From assembly GCF_000316115.1 (NCBI RefSeq), contig NZ_JH993797.1, positions 2,280,486-2,344,485 on the forward strand: a stretch of DNA of 64,000 nucleotides. The letters are read 5' to 3'. A model generated the notes under the pieces. That model had not been told where the DNA came from. It did not search any database and worked only from the letters and a program-made list of their open reading frames with translations. Source of the stretch: Leptolyngbya sp. PCC 7375 (lineage in GTDB: Bacteria; Cyanobacteriota; Cyanobacteriia; Phormidesmidales; Phormidesmidaceae). The translations under genes and the position numbers were made by a program. Shown piece after piece: positions 28,131 to 36,888 of the stretch; positions within the stretch are counted from its first letter, which is position 1, and every line of letters starts with the position of its first letter.

Positions 28131-28760
28131 TTAGGACAGCTTACAGATATAATCTTGTAGCTCTGCCAAATCTGTGTAGTGGTCAGCCAAGTCGATTAAT
28201 GTATCGCTCGTCATCGATTGTAGGCTCACCAACTCTACCCGCACACCACGATAGCTCAGGGCATCTACCGCATAGGTTAAATGACCATCACCGCTCAATA
28301 AGGTAATGGTGTCGCAACTGTCAGCTAGACATAGCATATCCACCGCCATTTCCACATGCAGATTGGCCCGGCGCGAGCCATCAGCAACCTGGGCCAAGTC
28401 CTTGCTAATGACTCGATACCCATTGCGGTTAAGCCATAATAAGAAGCCACGCTGCTTTTCATTTTTAGGATCTACACCGGTATAGAAGTAAGACCGCAGC
28501 AACTGCCGCTTGCCCACTAGCGCATTGAGCAACCGAACGTAGTCAACTTCAATCCCCAGATAAGAGGCGGAATAAAATAAGTTTGCGCCGTCAATTAAGA
28601 CGGCCATGCGATCGCAACTAGCGGCCACATGATTGCCCATGTAGGGAGCAAACAATGTGCCATCTATCGGCGACAGCTTAAGGTCCCCTCCTCGCGCCAT
28701 ACGACCGTTTGAGCCATTGGAGGCATGAGTCGCCCCATTGTGTTCAATATTATTGTCCAT
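28131..28760 (-). CDS. NYN domain protein (LabA/DUF88 type)
   Basis: This 209-residue protein has a low-complexity N-terminus of about 45 residues followed by a NYN (PIN-like) nuclease fold. Acidic residues expected at the metal site are visible in MAVLIDGANLF, EMAVDMLCLAD and LLSGDGHLTYAVD. The cyanobacterial LabA family, with this fold, includes a negative-feedback factor of clock output, but paralogues are common and I would not call this labA. It is likely cytoplasmic and may act on RNA. It is a single gene divergent from the DNA ligase gene. Confidence 0.87.
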   Translation of the reverse strand: MDNNIEHNGATHASNGSNGRMARGGDLKLSPIDGTLFAPYMGNHVAASCDRMAVLIDGANLFYSASYLGIEVDYVRLLNALVGKRQLLRSYFYTGVDPKNEKQRGFLLWLNRNGYRVISKDLAQVADGSRRANLHVEMAVDMLCLADSCDTITLLSGDGHLTYAVDALSYRGVRVELVSLQSMTSDTLIDLADHYTDLAELQDYICKLS

Positions 28761-28973
28761 AAAGTTGATTGAAGCTGATATGCCGCAACATGCAGACTGG
28801 TTATATCGAGAATAGTATGAAATATTAATTATTTCTTAAGGTTTTATCCAGACTTTATAAAGTCATTTAAATTTGAGCAGATTTCAAAGGCAGATTTCAA
28901 AGGATGCATATCTGTTAATCATCATATTGAAAATCAGGCTCAACAGCTTTAAACCAGCTATCTATGCCGCCCT

Positions 28974-30617
28974 ATGAAACGATTTACCCAACTTTTTCAA
29001 GCAGTGGACAATACCACCTCCACCAATGAAAAAGTAGCGGCACTACAGCGATATTTTCACGATGAATCTGCAGCGAATGCAGTTTGGGCACTGTACTTAT
29101 TTTTAGGTAAAACCCGTAAGCGTCTAGTCACATCACGGACATTGCGGAACATTTTCCTAAACATCTCCCATATGCCTGAGTGGCTGTTTGAAGCCAGCTA
29201 CTCCCACGTAGGCGACTCAGCGGAAACAATTGCATTACTCATCAGGGATACGCCCCTGCCTGCTGCTTCACCAGACTTTCAAAATCAGCCCTTACATACA
29301 TGGCTAGAGACCCTAATTCCCCAGGTCAAAACCTGTGGTGACGAAGAACAGCCGGCATTGATCGCATCCTGGTGGGCCAGTTTAGATGAATACGAAGTAT
29401 TTGTGCTCAATAAAATACTGACTGGAGCTTTTCGAGTTGGGGTTTCCACCAAGTTAGTAGTCAAAGCCTTAGCCGCTGAGTACGCTATCCCAGCCGATGT
29501 CGTCACCCATCGGTTGATGGGCGAATTTAAACCCTCAGTCGAGTTCTATCAACAGTTAATTCAAGTTGATACTACCGAGACAGCTCCCAGTCGTCCCTAT
29601 CCATTTTTTCTGGCATCTCCCATAGATGTGGATAAATTTGCTGAGGAAACCATGGCCGACTGGCAAGCTGAATGGAAATGGGATGGCATTCGGGCACAGC
29701 TGATCCATCGGGCTGAGCAGCACTTTATATGGTCTCGGGGTGAAGACCTGATCACCCACCAGTTTCCTGAATTGGCAGAACCGCTACAGCAACTCCCAAA
29801 TGGCACCGTACTAGATGGTGAAATCGTCTGTTGGGACGGTCAGCAACCTCTGAATTTTAATCACTTGCAAAAACGTCTGGGTCGCAAGCGGGTAGGGGCC
29901 AAACTTATGGCTGAAAATCCAGTACATTTTCTGGCTTACGATTTACTCGAACATGAAGGACAAGATATCCGCGAATATCCTTTACACCATCGTCGTCAGC
30001 TGCTGACAGCCCTGTTAGATGACGACGCTATTGCCGCCCATATGAGCTACTCTCAGACACTCACCTTTGAAACCTTTGAGCAGCTTCAAATTCTCAGAGA
30101 AGCATCCCGTGAGCATCGGGCCGAAGGATTAATGATTAAATCCCTGAAAAGCCCATATTTAGTAGGCCGAAAGCGCGGTTACTGGTGGAAATATAAGGTC
30201 GACCCCATGACCTTAGACGCCGTTTTAATCTACGCCCAAGCCGGTAGTGGTAAACGGGCCAACCTGTTTACTGACTATACCTTTGCCCTTTGGCATGGTG
30301 AAGAACTCGTGCCCTTTGCTAAGGCCTATTCTGGCCTCGATAACAAAGAGATTTCTACCCTCGACAAGTGGATTCGCCGTCACACCCGTGATCGTTTTGG
30401 CCCTGTTCGTTCCGTTGAGCCCATCCATGTGTTTGAAATTGGTTTTGAGGGAATCGCCCAGTCTAAGCGACACAAATCAGGGATTTCCGTCCGATTTCCT
30501 CGTATTTTACGCTGGCGGCATGATAAACCCATTGCAGAAGCGGACTCTCTGGATACGGCGATTGCATTACTACAGGCGAATAACGATTTTGCAACCCCTA
30601 CAGAAAAATCATCTTGA
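28974..30617 (+). CDS. ATP-dependent DNA ligase
   Basis: This 547-residue enzyme seals DNA nicks through a lysine-AMP intermediate. The adenylated lysine is in EWKWDGIRAQ (Lys235). Later nucleotidyl-transfer motifs are visible: LDGEIVCW, EGLMIKSLKSPY and YWWKYKVD. An all-helical DNA-binding region precedes the adenylation domain and an OB-fold domain follows, as in the bacterial ATP-dependent ligases related to DNA ligase I, often annotated as cisplatin damage response ligase. In many bacteria that type sits with an Lhr-like helicase and a nuclease; none are here. It would supplement the NAD-dependent replicative ligase. Confidence 0.93.
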   Translation: MKRFTQLFQAVDNTTSTNEKVAALQRYFHDESAANAVWALYLFLGKTRKRLVTSRTLRNIFLNISHMPEWLFEASYSHVGDSAETIALLIRDTPLPAASPDFQNQPLHTWLETLIPQVKTCGDEEQPALIASWWASLDEYEVFVLNKILTGAFRVGVSTKLVVKALAAEYAIPADVVTHRLMGEFKPSVEFYQQLIQVDTTETAPSRPYPFFLASPIDVDKFAEETMADWQAEWKWDGIRAQLIHRAEQHFIWSRGEDLITHQFPELAEPLQQLPNGTVLDGEIVCWDGQQPLNFNHLQKRLGRKRVGAKLMAENPVHFLAYDLLEHEGQDIREYPLHHRRQLLTALLDDDAIAAHMSYSQTLTFETFEQLQILREASREHRAEGLMIKSLKSPYLVGRKRGYWWKYKVDPMTLDAVLIYAQAGSGKRANLFTDYTFALWHGEELVPFAKAYSGLDNKEISTLDKWIRRHTRDRFGPVRSVEPIHVFEIGFEGIAQSKRHKSGISVRFPRILRWRHDKPIAEADSLDTAIALLQANNDFATPTEKSS

Positions 30618-30780
30618 AATTTCCGGTATCCTTGTTCAGCTTCAAGAGAAGCTAATTTATAGTTTGCTACTCGATCGCATTTGTTTCAGATTGGTTCATT
30701 CCACCAATCAGTCAAGGCTTTCCGGTAGGATGCCAATATTTAAGACATCGATTCTTGGCAAACGCTCATACCTTAAAGCT

Positions 30781-31032
30781 ATGAACGAACCTTCTGACAA
30801 GGCAATGAACCCTGCAGACAGTGATGAACAGCAAGAAAACACTGAAACGGATGAAAATGATGTCGTTCAGCTGGTTGATCAACTAATCAGGGCCAAGCGT
30901 ATTACCTACACCCAATATCAATCCCTTTCAAAAATGGTCTTGGCCGATGGCACCGTCGATGAGCAAGAACGCCGTCAAATCAATCGCCTATTCGATGCCA
31001 TTCAAGCAGGGGCCGTACGTATTGTGGAATAA
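30781..31032 (+). CDS. Small acidic helical protein
   Basis: From ATG 30781 the frame gives 83 residues: a disordered acidic start (SDEQQENTETDENDV) and a helical second half with KMVLADGTVDEQERRQINRLFD, which has EF-hand- or TerB-like spacing of acidic residues but no certain metal loop. A much longer open frame begins at 30247, but it overlaps the DNA ligase gene and is not credible before 30781. The gene follows the ligase by 163 bases on the same strand. The function is unknown. Confidence 0.7.
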   Translation: MNEPSDKAMNPADSDEQQENTETDENDVVQLVDQLIRAKRITYTQYQSLSKMVLADGTVDEQERRQINRLFDAIQAGAVRIVE

Positions 31033-31059
31033 AAACTCTGGGGGATGTTGGCGTAGGCG

Positions 31060-31830
31060 TTAGCCAAAAATAGCCGCATCGGAGTTTTGTTGAAAAATAT
31101 GCTCGTAGTCAAATTGCAACGCATTTTGATGACGCATCACAATGGCCCCCAAATGACTAATCTGTTTGGGGGAGAAGCTTGCCATCACTAGCGCCACCGT
31201 TTGTCCAGGCTTCAGCTTAGGGATACGGATAAAATATTCGCGACGGGCAAAAAAGCGATTTTCATCCTTAGGCACAATTACACCATTTAGGCGATGGGCT
31301 CGCTGCACCGGTCGAATATACAGGTTAAAAAAGTCTTCTTGATTGGGCTGCAACCCATAAAACCGCTCGTGCTGCTCCCAACTCATACTAAACAGCAATA
31401 TGAGTAGCTCAAATCCAAGGATGTAGGTGAGGACGCGATTGTGTTCTTGGCCATCTATCATCAGCCGAATGGCAGATTCCAGGTAGGCTTCACCCTCATG
31501 ATGACGCGCCTGGGCAGTGTGGACATAATACTGACGCACGTAGCGCCGCAGGACACTTTCAGTCAGCTTGGTCTCAATATTAAAACGCTGTAGATGATGA
31601 TAAATGCGCTGCGTCGTATCGCGATCGTGAATGATGCGCGAAATCACACCATCAGCCGTGTACTCATCCAAAAACTGTATCTGCTCCTCCAATGGAGTCG
31701 CACACATCACATGGCATAGGGACAACACGTAGCGGCGTTGTACCCAGGGCAACCCTAATAACCACTGTTGAGCTTCTGGGGGCAGAGATTGAATTAATTG
31801 TTTTGTTTGGGGGTCATTAATCGCAGACAT
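31060..31830 (-). CDS. Soluble protein of unknown function
   Basis: This 256-residue protein has a helical N-terminal half, a hydrophobic helix near residues 136-152 (YILGFELLILLFSM), which is too polar around it to be a certain membrane segment, and a C-terminal beta-rich part (RIPKLKPGQTVALVMASF). No catalytic motif is recognised. It looks like a well-formed single gene with even codon use. Its stop lies close to that of the small acidic protein gene with which it converges. A perfect 9-bp inverted repeat lies 57 bases upstream of its start. Confidence 0.7.
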   Translation of the reverse strand: MSAINDPQTKQLIQSLPPEAQQWLLGLPWVQRRYVLSLCHVMCATPLEEQIQFLDEYTADGVISRIIHDRDTTQRIYHHLQRFNIETKLTESVLRRYVRQYYVHTAQARHHEGEAYLESAIRLMIDGQEHNRVLTYILGFELLILLFSMSWEQHERFYGLQPNQEDFFNLYIRPVQRAHRLNGVIVPKDENRFFARREYFIRIPKLKPGQTVALVMASFSPKQISHLGAIVMRHQNALQFDYEHIFQQNSDAAIFG

Positions 31831-31887
31831 GCGACCTGTAATTTACCGGTTTGCATCACACAGTGCACTGAAATTTTCAGGAAGTTT

Positions 31888-31911
31888 GACCTGAACAACC
31901 CGGTTCAGGTC
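31888..31911. promoter_or_regulatory. Inverted repeat upstream of the 31060-31830 gene
   Basis: GACCTGAAC (31888-31896) and GTTCAGGTC (31903-31911) form a perfect 9-bp inverted repeat with a six-base spacer, and a further half copy (GTTCAGG) follows at 31913. The arrangement of repeated CCTGAAC words suits an operator, although a hairpin ending the upstream oxidoreductase transcript is also possible. Confidence 0.4.
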
Positions 31912-31964
31912 TGTTCAGGACTACAGATAAGTAAGCAGACGATCAGGAAACTTTAGTGTTCCGT

Positions 31965-32552
31965 CTAATCGCTATACCGTTCTTCGGCCCAAGGCTCACC
32001 TCGTTTGTGATAGCCATTTCGTTCCCAAAAACCAAGCACTGGCTCTACAGAAAACTCTAGACCACTGAGCCACTTAGCACTTTTCCAAGCATACAGATGG
32101 GGGACAATTAATCGCAGGGGTCCGCCGTGCTGCGCAGGTAAAGGTTGGCCTTCCAGGGTATGGGCCAGGAAATTTTCAGGTCGGGCAAAATCTGCCATGG
32201 CTATATTTGTAGTGTAACCGCCGTAGCAGTGGGCCATCACATGGGCAGCTCGCCCATCAACCTCAACCGTCGCTAATAAATCCGTAACTTTGACGCCAGC
32301 CCAAGTCACATCTAATTTGCTCCAGGTTGTCACACAGTGAAAATCCGCAGTGAACTGGTGCTGCGGCAATGCCATTAAATCGGCCCAACGTAAGGTATTA
32401 GCGGTGACTAAACCCGATAGATTGAGCTGCCACTCGTCCTGGGTCACCTCTGGCGTAGGTCCATAGGTCAATACAGGAAACCCTTTGGCTAAATGCTGAC
32501 CTGGAGGTACACGATCAGCAACATCAGGACCGGGCTTTTCAAAGAACTTCAT
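31965..32552 (-). CDS. Sulfite oxidase-like molybdopterin oxidoreductase
   Basis: This 195-residue protein is a short single-domain member of the sulfite oxidase fold. The molybdenum-ligating cysteine is in FHCVTTWS (Cys73). Conserved surrounding segments are WAGVKVTDLL, HCYGGYTTN, GGPLRLIVPHLY and WKSAKWL. There is no signal peptide or membrane helix, so unlike MsrP it is probably cytoplasmic. The physiological substrate is unknown for this subfamily. No haem or membrane partner gene is adjacent. Confidence 0.9.
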   Translation of the reverse strand: MKFFEKPGPDVADRVPPGQHLAKGFPVLTYGPTPEVTQDEWQLNLSGLVTANTLRWADLMALPQHQFTADFHCVTTWSKLDVTWAGVKVTDLLATVEVDGRAAHVMAHCYGGYTTNIAMADFARPENFLAHTLEGQPLPAQHGGPLRLIVPHLYAWKSAKWLSGLEFSVEPVLGFWERNGYHKRGEPWAEERYSD

Positions 32553-32969
32553 AGGAGCTGCCTTATTAAGGATGCTGCAAGGGAGGCTGGGCTATGCAAA
32601 AACTGAGCCATGCAAAAACTTGGCTATTTAATTGTAGGGTGGCGGGGAGCAGATTGTAGGGTGGCGGGGAACAGCCCCCAATCACGATCAGCCAAAATTA
32701 AATGTAGCTTTTCAAGTTATTACAAGTCTTTACACCTGGATCCCGTTTTCTGGCAGACTCGGATATGTAGCTATTATCTGAAACGTTGACCGGGCACGAG
32801 TTTTCGCGATCAATTACGGTGTAGGCCAGCTCTATACAGGCTCTAAGAAAGTTAAAGCCGTTTAGGCATAGCTCTCATAAACGGTCAAAGTTGGCTAGAT
32901 CAAAGCGTTGCCGTTCTAAACGGTGGAGTGTACCAAAGTTTTCAAATAGAGGAAGGTATTGCCAAATCC
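32553..32969. other. Promoter region of the linker gene with short direct repeats
   Basis: Two tandem 22-base units differing at one base lie at 32631-32652 and 32653-32674, each containing TTGTAGGGTGGCGGGGA. Just before them ATGCAAAAACT occurs twice (32594-32604, 32610-32620). The rest should contain the promoter and 5' leader of the linker gene, including two short CTCTAxACxGGCTC-like words near 32830. No ORF is supported. Confidence 0.55.
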
Positions 32970-35924
32970 ATGATTAACAACACTTTGTTTCGCCCTACAG
33001 CAATAAAGGCTAACAGAAAGAAATTTAATCCTGAGGGTTTTGATTTAGCTGTAGCTCTGAAGAAAAAAAAGGCAGCTGAAGCAGCAAAAGCGGTAACTCC
33101 TCCAACAGCTGATTTTGATGTTCAAAAAAACTATTTAAGTCCGTTCTCAGACAGTCAACCTGTAGAGCTCATCGGCACAACATCCGTTACAGATTTAGAT
33201 GTTGTCATCCGCGCTGCCTATAAGCAGGTATTTGGTAATGCTCATTTAATGGAAAGTGAGCGCTCTGCGATCGCAGAATCTCAACTGCGTAGAGGCGAAA
33301 TCACCGTACTGGAGTTTGTGCGTCAGCTAGCCAAGTCCGATCGCTACCGCGCCGTATTTTTTGAAAACTGCCCCAACATCAGAGCGGTCGAATTAAACTT
33401 CAAGCATTTGCTGGGTCGGGCTCCTGAGAATAACGCAGAGATTTCTGAGCACATTCAAACCCTGGCTGAAGATGGCTTTGAGGCCGAGATTGATGCCTAC
33501 CTGGATAGCGACGAATACTTCCAGGCGTTTGGTACAGATTTAGTGCCCTACTATCGCGGTCATAAGACCCAAACAGGCAAGTCTGTATCTGGCTTTACCC
33601 ACTCTGCTCAGCTGGTCAAGGGAGCCTCTAGCAGCGATAAGTCCATTGAGAGCAACACCACACCTCAAATTCAGTCAGGTTTGCTAAGTGGCACACCGAC
33701 TGAAATTAAGCCCCTAGCAACACTTCCCTTCTCCACACCTGTTATTCCAGAACAGGAATACCAGCAGCCTCAGCAGCAACTCACCAAAGCAGACTTTATT
33801 CCTGTCTATAAGTCAGCTGCCTTTTTATCAGAGCCGATCACTCCCAATGAGTGGGTTAAACAGTACAACGCTAAGCAGGCGGCGGCCACATTCCCAGCCT
33901 CTCGGGCCAGCCAGCCAGTTAAGTTGTCCCCCGGATCCTCTGGTGAAGATGTTGAAATTGTTATCCGAGCTGCCTATAAGCAGGTGTTTGGTAACGTTCA
34001 CCTGATGGAAAGCCAGCGCATGGTGACGGCTGAGTCCCAGTTCAAGGATGGGGCTTTGACGGTTAAAGAATTCATCCGTGCCTTAGCTAAGTCTGACGCC
34101 TATCGTTCTCTGTTCTTTGAGAACTGCTCAAATGTTCGTGCCATCGAGCTGAACTTCAAGCATTTACTAGGCCGGGCTCCTGATAATTTCAAGGAAGTGT
34201 CCAAGCATCTTGGCATCCTGGCGGAAGGCGGCCTAGAGGCTGAAATTGACTCGTACTTTGATAGCTCCGAGTATGGCGAGAACTTTGGTCATGATACCGT
34301 TCCTTACTATGTAGCCTACGCCACCCAGACAGGTAAGAATGTTGCAGGTTACAACCGCATCTTTGATCTGATTAAGGGTCTTTCCAGCAGCGATCGCTCG
34401 GTTTCTGAGTCCATAAAAGCGAGTCAGAAATCCCAACTGCAAACAGCCCTAACCAAGACCTTCGAATCCAAGCAAGAAAACGTTTTCAATCCTAAGGGAT
34501 TCCAATTGGCCCAGGCCATTGGTGCGCCCATCTTTGTTTCTAAGCAAGATATAGGGACGTCTTCTACCATTGGAGCCTACACTGACTCATTTGCTGAACA
34601 ACAACCAGTTGAACTGGTAGCGGGTGATAGTACTGCTCAAATCGATATAGTGATTGAAGCAGCCTACAGGCAGGTGTTTGGTAACGCCCATCTAATGGAA
34701 AGCGAGCGCTTCCCCATCGCTGAGTCACAGCTACGCAACGGTGACATTACCGTCTTGGAATTTGTTCGGGCTTTAGCAAAGTCAGACAGATATCGCACCC
34801 TATTCTATGAGCGTTGCACCAACTTAAAAGCAGTGGAGCTGAACTTTAAGCACTTGCTGGGCCGAGCGCCCGAGAGTGGTGCAGAGATCTCGCGTCACAT
34901 TCAAATCTTGGCTGAGGAAGGATTTTACGCTGAAATTGACGCCTACCTGGATAGCGACGAGTATTTCGAAACCTTTGGTACCAACATCGTTCCTTACTTC
35001 CGTGGCTACCAAACCCAAACCGGTAAAGGAATGGCCAGCTATACCCATTCCTTCCAGTTATTACGTGGTGCATCCAGTAGCGATAAGCAACTGAGCCAGT
35101 ATGGTAGTGCTGCCGTTGATCAGTCCATTCTCAAAAACCAGTCCAGCCGTATTCCTGATATCTCTGAGCAGACTGTTCCGGTAGCCGATATTCGTCCTAA
35201 GACTCAGCCCACTGCTCCAGTCATAACCGCTGATTATTCCTTTAACCTGGAGGCCACAAGCCCTCTAGCTGCAGTTGAGCGTACGTCCATTTGGCAAGGG
35301 CAATACAACGCTCTGGCGAATCAGGATCCCATCAAACTAAACGCCGGTGCATCGGATGAAGATGTGAATCTGGCGATTAGCGCTATCTATAAACAGGTGT
35401 TGGGCAATGCCCACATCATGGAGAGCGAGCGGTTGGCTAGTGCAGAATCTCAGCTGCGCAATGGTGACTTAACCGTACGCGGCTTTGTGCGTGTATTGGC
35501 TAAGTCAGACCTATATAAGTCTCGCTTTATTGATAATGCCCCCCGTTATCGCTGCCATGAGTTGAACTTTAAGCATCTGTTAGGACGGGCTCCTGAAAGC
35601 TATGACGAGACTGTTTATCACAGTGCCGTCGTGGACAACCAGGGTTATGATGCTGACATTGATGCTTACATCGACAGTGAGGAATATCAAACTGCTTTTG
35701 GTGAGCATACAGTTCCTTACTACCGTGGCTATAAAACTCAGACGGGTAAGCGTCTGTTAGGCTACGTCAACATGTTCGATATGCTCACCAGCGTTTCCAC
35801 CAGTGACAAGGCTGGCTCCAACAAAGCTCGGGTCGAGAAGCGTCTCTCCTATGAAAACCCTGCTAAGGTTCAGCCGGTCACCGATGGCAATCTGTTGATT
35901 CAGAAAATGTTTGGTCTGATCTAG
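32970..35924 (+). CDS. Phycobilisome linker with four tandem rod-linker domains
   Basis: This 984-residue protein consists of four copies of the Pfam00427-type phycobilisome linker domain at about residues 60-225, 311-476, 541-708 and 781-950. Each repeats the family landmarks (AYKQVFGN or similar, HLMES, LNFKHLLGRAP, VPYYRGYKTQTGK). Joining segments are proline-, serine- and glutamine-rich. There is no phycobilin-binding domain as in ApcE and no CpcD-type cap. The repeats look like CpcC/CpcG-type rod linkers, so the protein could thread or bundle several phycocyanin hexamers. I prefer ATG 32970, with GGAAGG 13 bases upstream, over GTG 32928. No phycobiliprotein genes are adjacent. Three-domain linkers are known from Gloeobacter; four tandem copies are unusual. 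Confidence 0.9.
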   Translation: MINNTLFRPTAIKANRKKFNPEGFDLAVALKKKKAAEAAKAVTPPTADFDVQKNYLSPFSDSQPVELIGTTSVTDLDVVIRAAYKQVFGNAHLMESERSAIAESQLRRGEITVLEFVRQLAKSDRYRAVFFENCPNIRAVELNFKHLLGRAPENNAEISEHIQTLAEDGFEAEIDAYLDSDEYFQAFGTDLVPYYRGHKTQTGKSVSGFTHSAQLVKGASSSDKSIESNTTPQIQSGLLSGTPTEIKPLATLPFSTPVIPEQEYQQPQQQLTKADFIPVYKSAAFLSEPITPNEWVKQYNAKQAAATFPASRASQPVKLSPGSSGEDVEIVIRAAYKQVFGNVHLMESQRMVTAESQFKDGALTVKEFIRALAKSDAYRSLFFENCSNVRAIELNFKHLLGRAPDNFKEVSKHLGILAEGGLEAEIDSYFDSSEYGENFGHDTVPYYVAYATQTGKNVAGYNRIFDLIKGLSSSDRSVSESIKASQKSQLQTALTKTFESKQENVFNPKGFQLAQAIGAPIFVSKQDIGTSSTIGAYTDSFAEQQPVELVAGDSTAQIDIVIEAAYRQVFGNAHLMESERFPIAESQLRNGDITVLEFVRALAKSDRYRTLFYERCTNLKAVELNFKHLLGRAPESGAEISRHIQILAEEGFYAEIDAYLDSDEYFETFGTNIVPYFRGYQTQTGKGMASYTHSFQLLRGASSSDKQLSQYGSAAVDQSILKNQSSRIPDISEQTVPVADIRPKTQPTAPVITADYSFNLEATSPLAAVERTSIWQGQYNALANQDPIKLNAGASDEDVNLAISAIYKQVLGNAHIMESERLASAESQLRNGDLTVRGFVRVLAKSDLYKSRFIDNAPRYRCHELNFKHLLGRAPESYDETVYHSAVVDNQGYDADIDAYIDSEEYQTAFGEHTVPYYRGYKTQTGKRLLGYVNMFDMLTSVSTSDKAGSNKARVEKRLSYENPAKVQPVTDGNLLIQKMFGLI

Positions 35925-36137
35925 TAGCGCCCAATCAAAATCGCAGCGACCGTTGAGTCGTGATTGAACCATGACCTTCCAGATTCCTAGCTTTAGGAGT
36001 TTGGGAGGTCTTTAATATGTCAGCAAACCTAACCACTGCGAAAAACTGACCACTGGCCAAGGATGTTTTGGCAGTAGATCTAAAATGGATACAGAGGTGC
36101 CCCTGTAACGTTACGTGCAACCCACATTGAGGCCACT

Positions 36138-36617
36138 ATGACACGCCCAAAATGGCTGAGGCTAGGAATTTTAGGAATAATCTGTGCGATCGCATCCCCG
36201 CTCGTCGTTCCCCCACTGGCTGACGCAAATCAGATTATCATTCGCACCGACCACCACGGGCACCATCGATATCCTATTTACGAACGGCGATACCCTGAAA
36301 GAGACGATGTAACCGTAGAATTTATTGCTCGGGGCGACGAATGGGCCAATGTGTACGTCGACGGTCGCCGCATTTTTTCACCCCGCAATGCCAATCGCCG
36401 TAAGCGCTTCAACTTCAGAGAAGGGGCCTACGAAATTAAAATTACCGGTGCCGATTATTTTGATATCTGGGCAGAAGGCTATTTAGATGTGGGTCGCGAT
36501 GATACCAACATTATTGTCGTCAGCTTTTCAGAAAGAGGCGTAAGGGTTTCCGGCGATCCCTATGCATGGATTCCAATCTCAACAGAGCGCAGCTCCTCAA
36601 GGCGTCATCGTCGCTAA
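36138..36617 (+). CDS. Exported protein of unknown function (copy A)
   Basis: This 159-residue protein has a signal peptide (cleavage probably near PLADA) and a histidine- and arginine-rich stretch (HHGHHRYPIYERRYPERDD) followed by a beta-rich domain. The domain contains ARGDEWANVYVDGR, FSPRNANRRKRFNF and YEIKITGADYF and ends in a basic tail (SSSRRHRR). It is a clear paralogue of the gene at 36889. The function is not recognised. The stop codon lies inside the left arm of the MITE-like element that follows. Confidence 0.75.
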   Translation: MTRPKWLRLGILGIICAIASPLVVPPLADANQIIIRTDHHGHHRYPIYERRYPERDDVTVEFIARGDEWANVYVDGRRIFSPRNANRRKRFNFREGAYEIKITGADYFDIWAEGYLDVGRDDTNIIVVSFSERGVRVSGDPYAWIPISTERSSSRRHRR

Positions 36618-36742
36618 TAGTCTGTCAAGTTCAAAATTCGACGTAAGAGGGTGAATCGTGAATAGCGAATGGTATTGCGATGATGAAAGCTACTCTGCTG
36701 AGAAACTCTCTCTCCAAAATCAAATCCTGACAGACTACTAGC
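36613..36742. mobile_element. MITE-like 130-bp element between the paralogues
   Basis: The ends are 15-bp inverted repeats, GCTAATAGTCTGTCA (36613-36627) and TGACAGACTACTAGC (36728-36742), matching at 14 of 15 positions. The interior has no frame of interest. The size and ends fit a non-autonomous miniature element. The left repeat covers the TAA stop of the upstream gene. A convincing target duplication is not seen, so a large stem-loop is the alternative. Confidence 0.45.
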
Positions 36743-36888
36743 ATGGACTGGAGATACGTCTCAGGAAAAAATCTAAATGCGCTAGTGTGATATTTCCGAA
36801 ATTTGATAGGTGGAGTTTGATTACACCTATCGTCACAGCAAAATTTAGATCATTTCAATGAGTACATATCAACTAAACCAGGGTCACT

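Noticed and set aside
30247..30780. Long N-terminal extension of the small acidic protein
   Set aside because: It runs through the DNA ligase gene in another frame; ATG 30781 begins the plausible protein.
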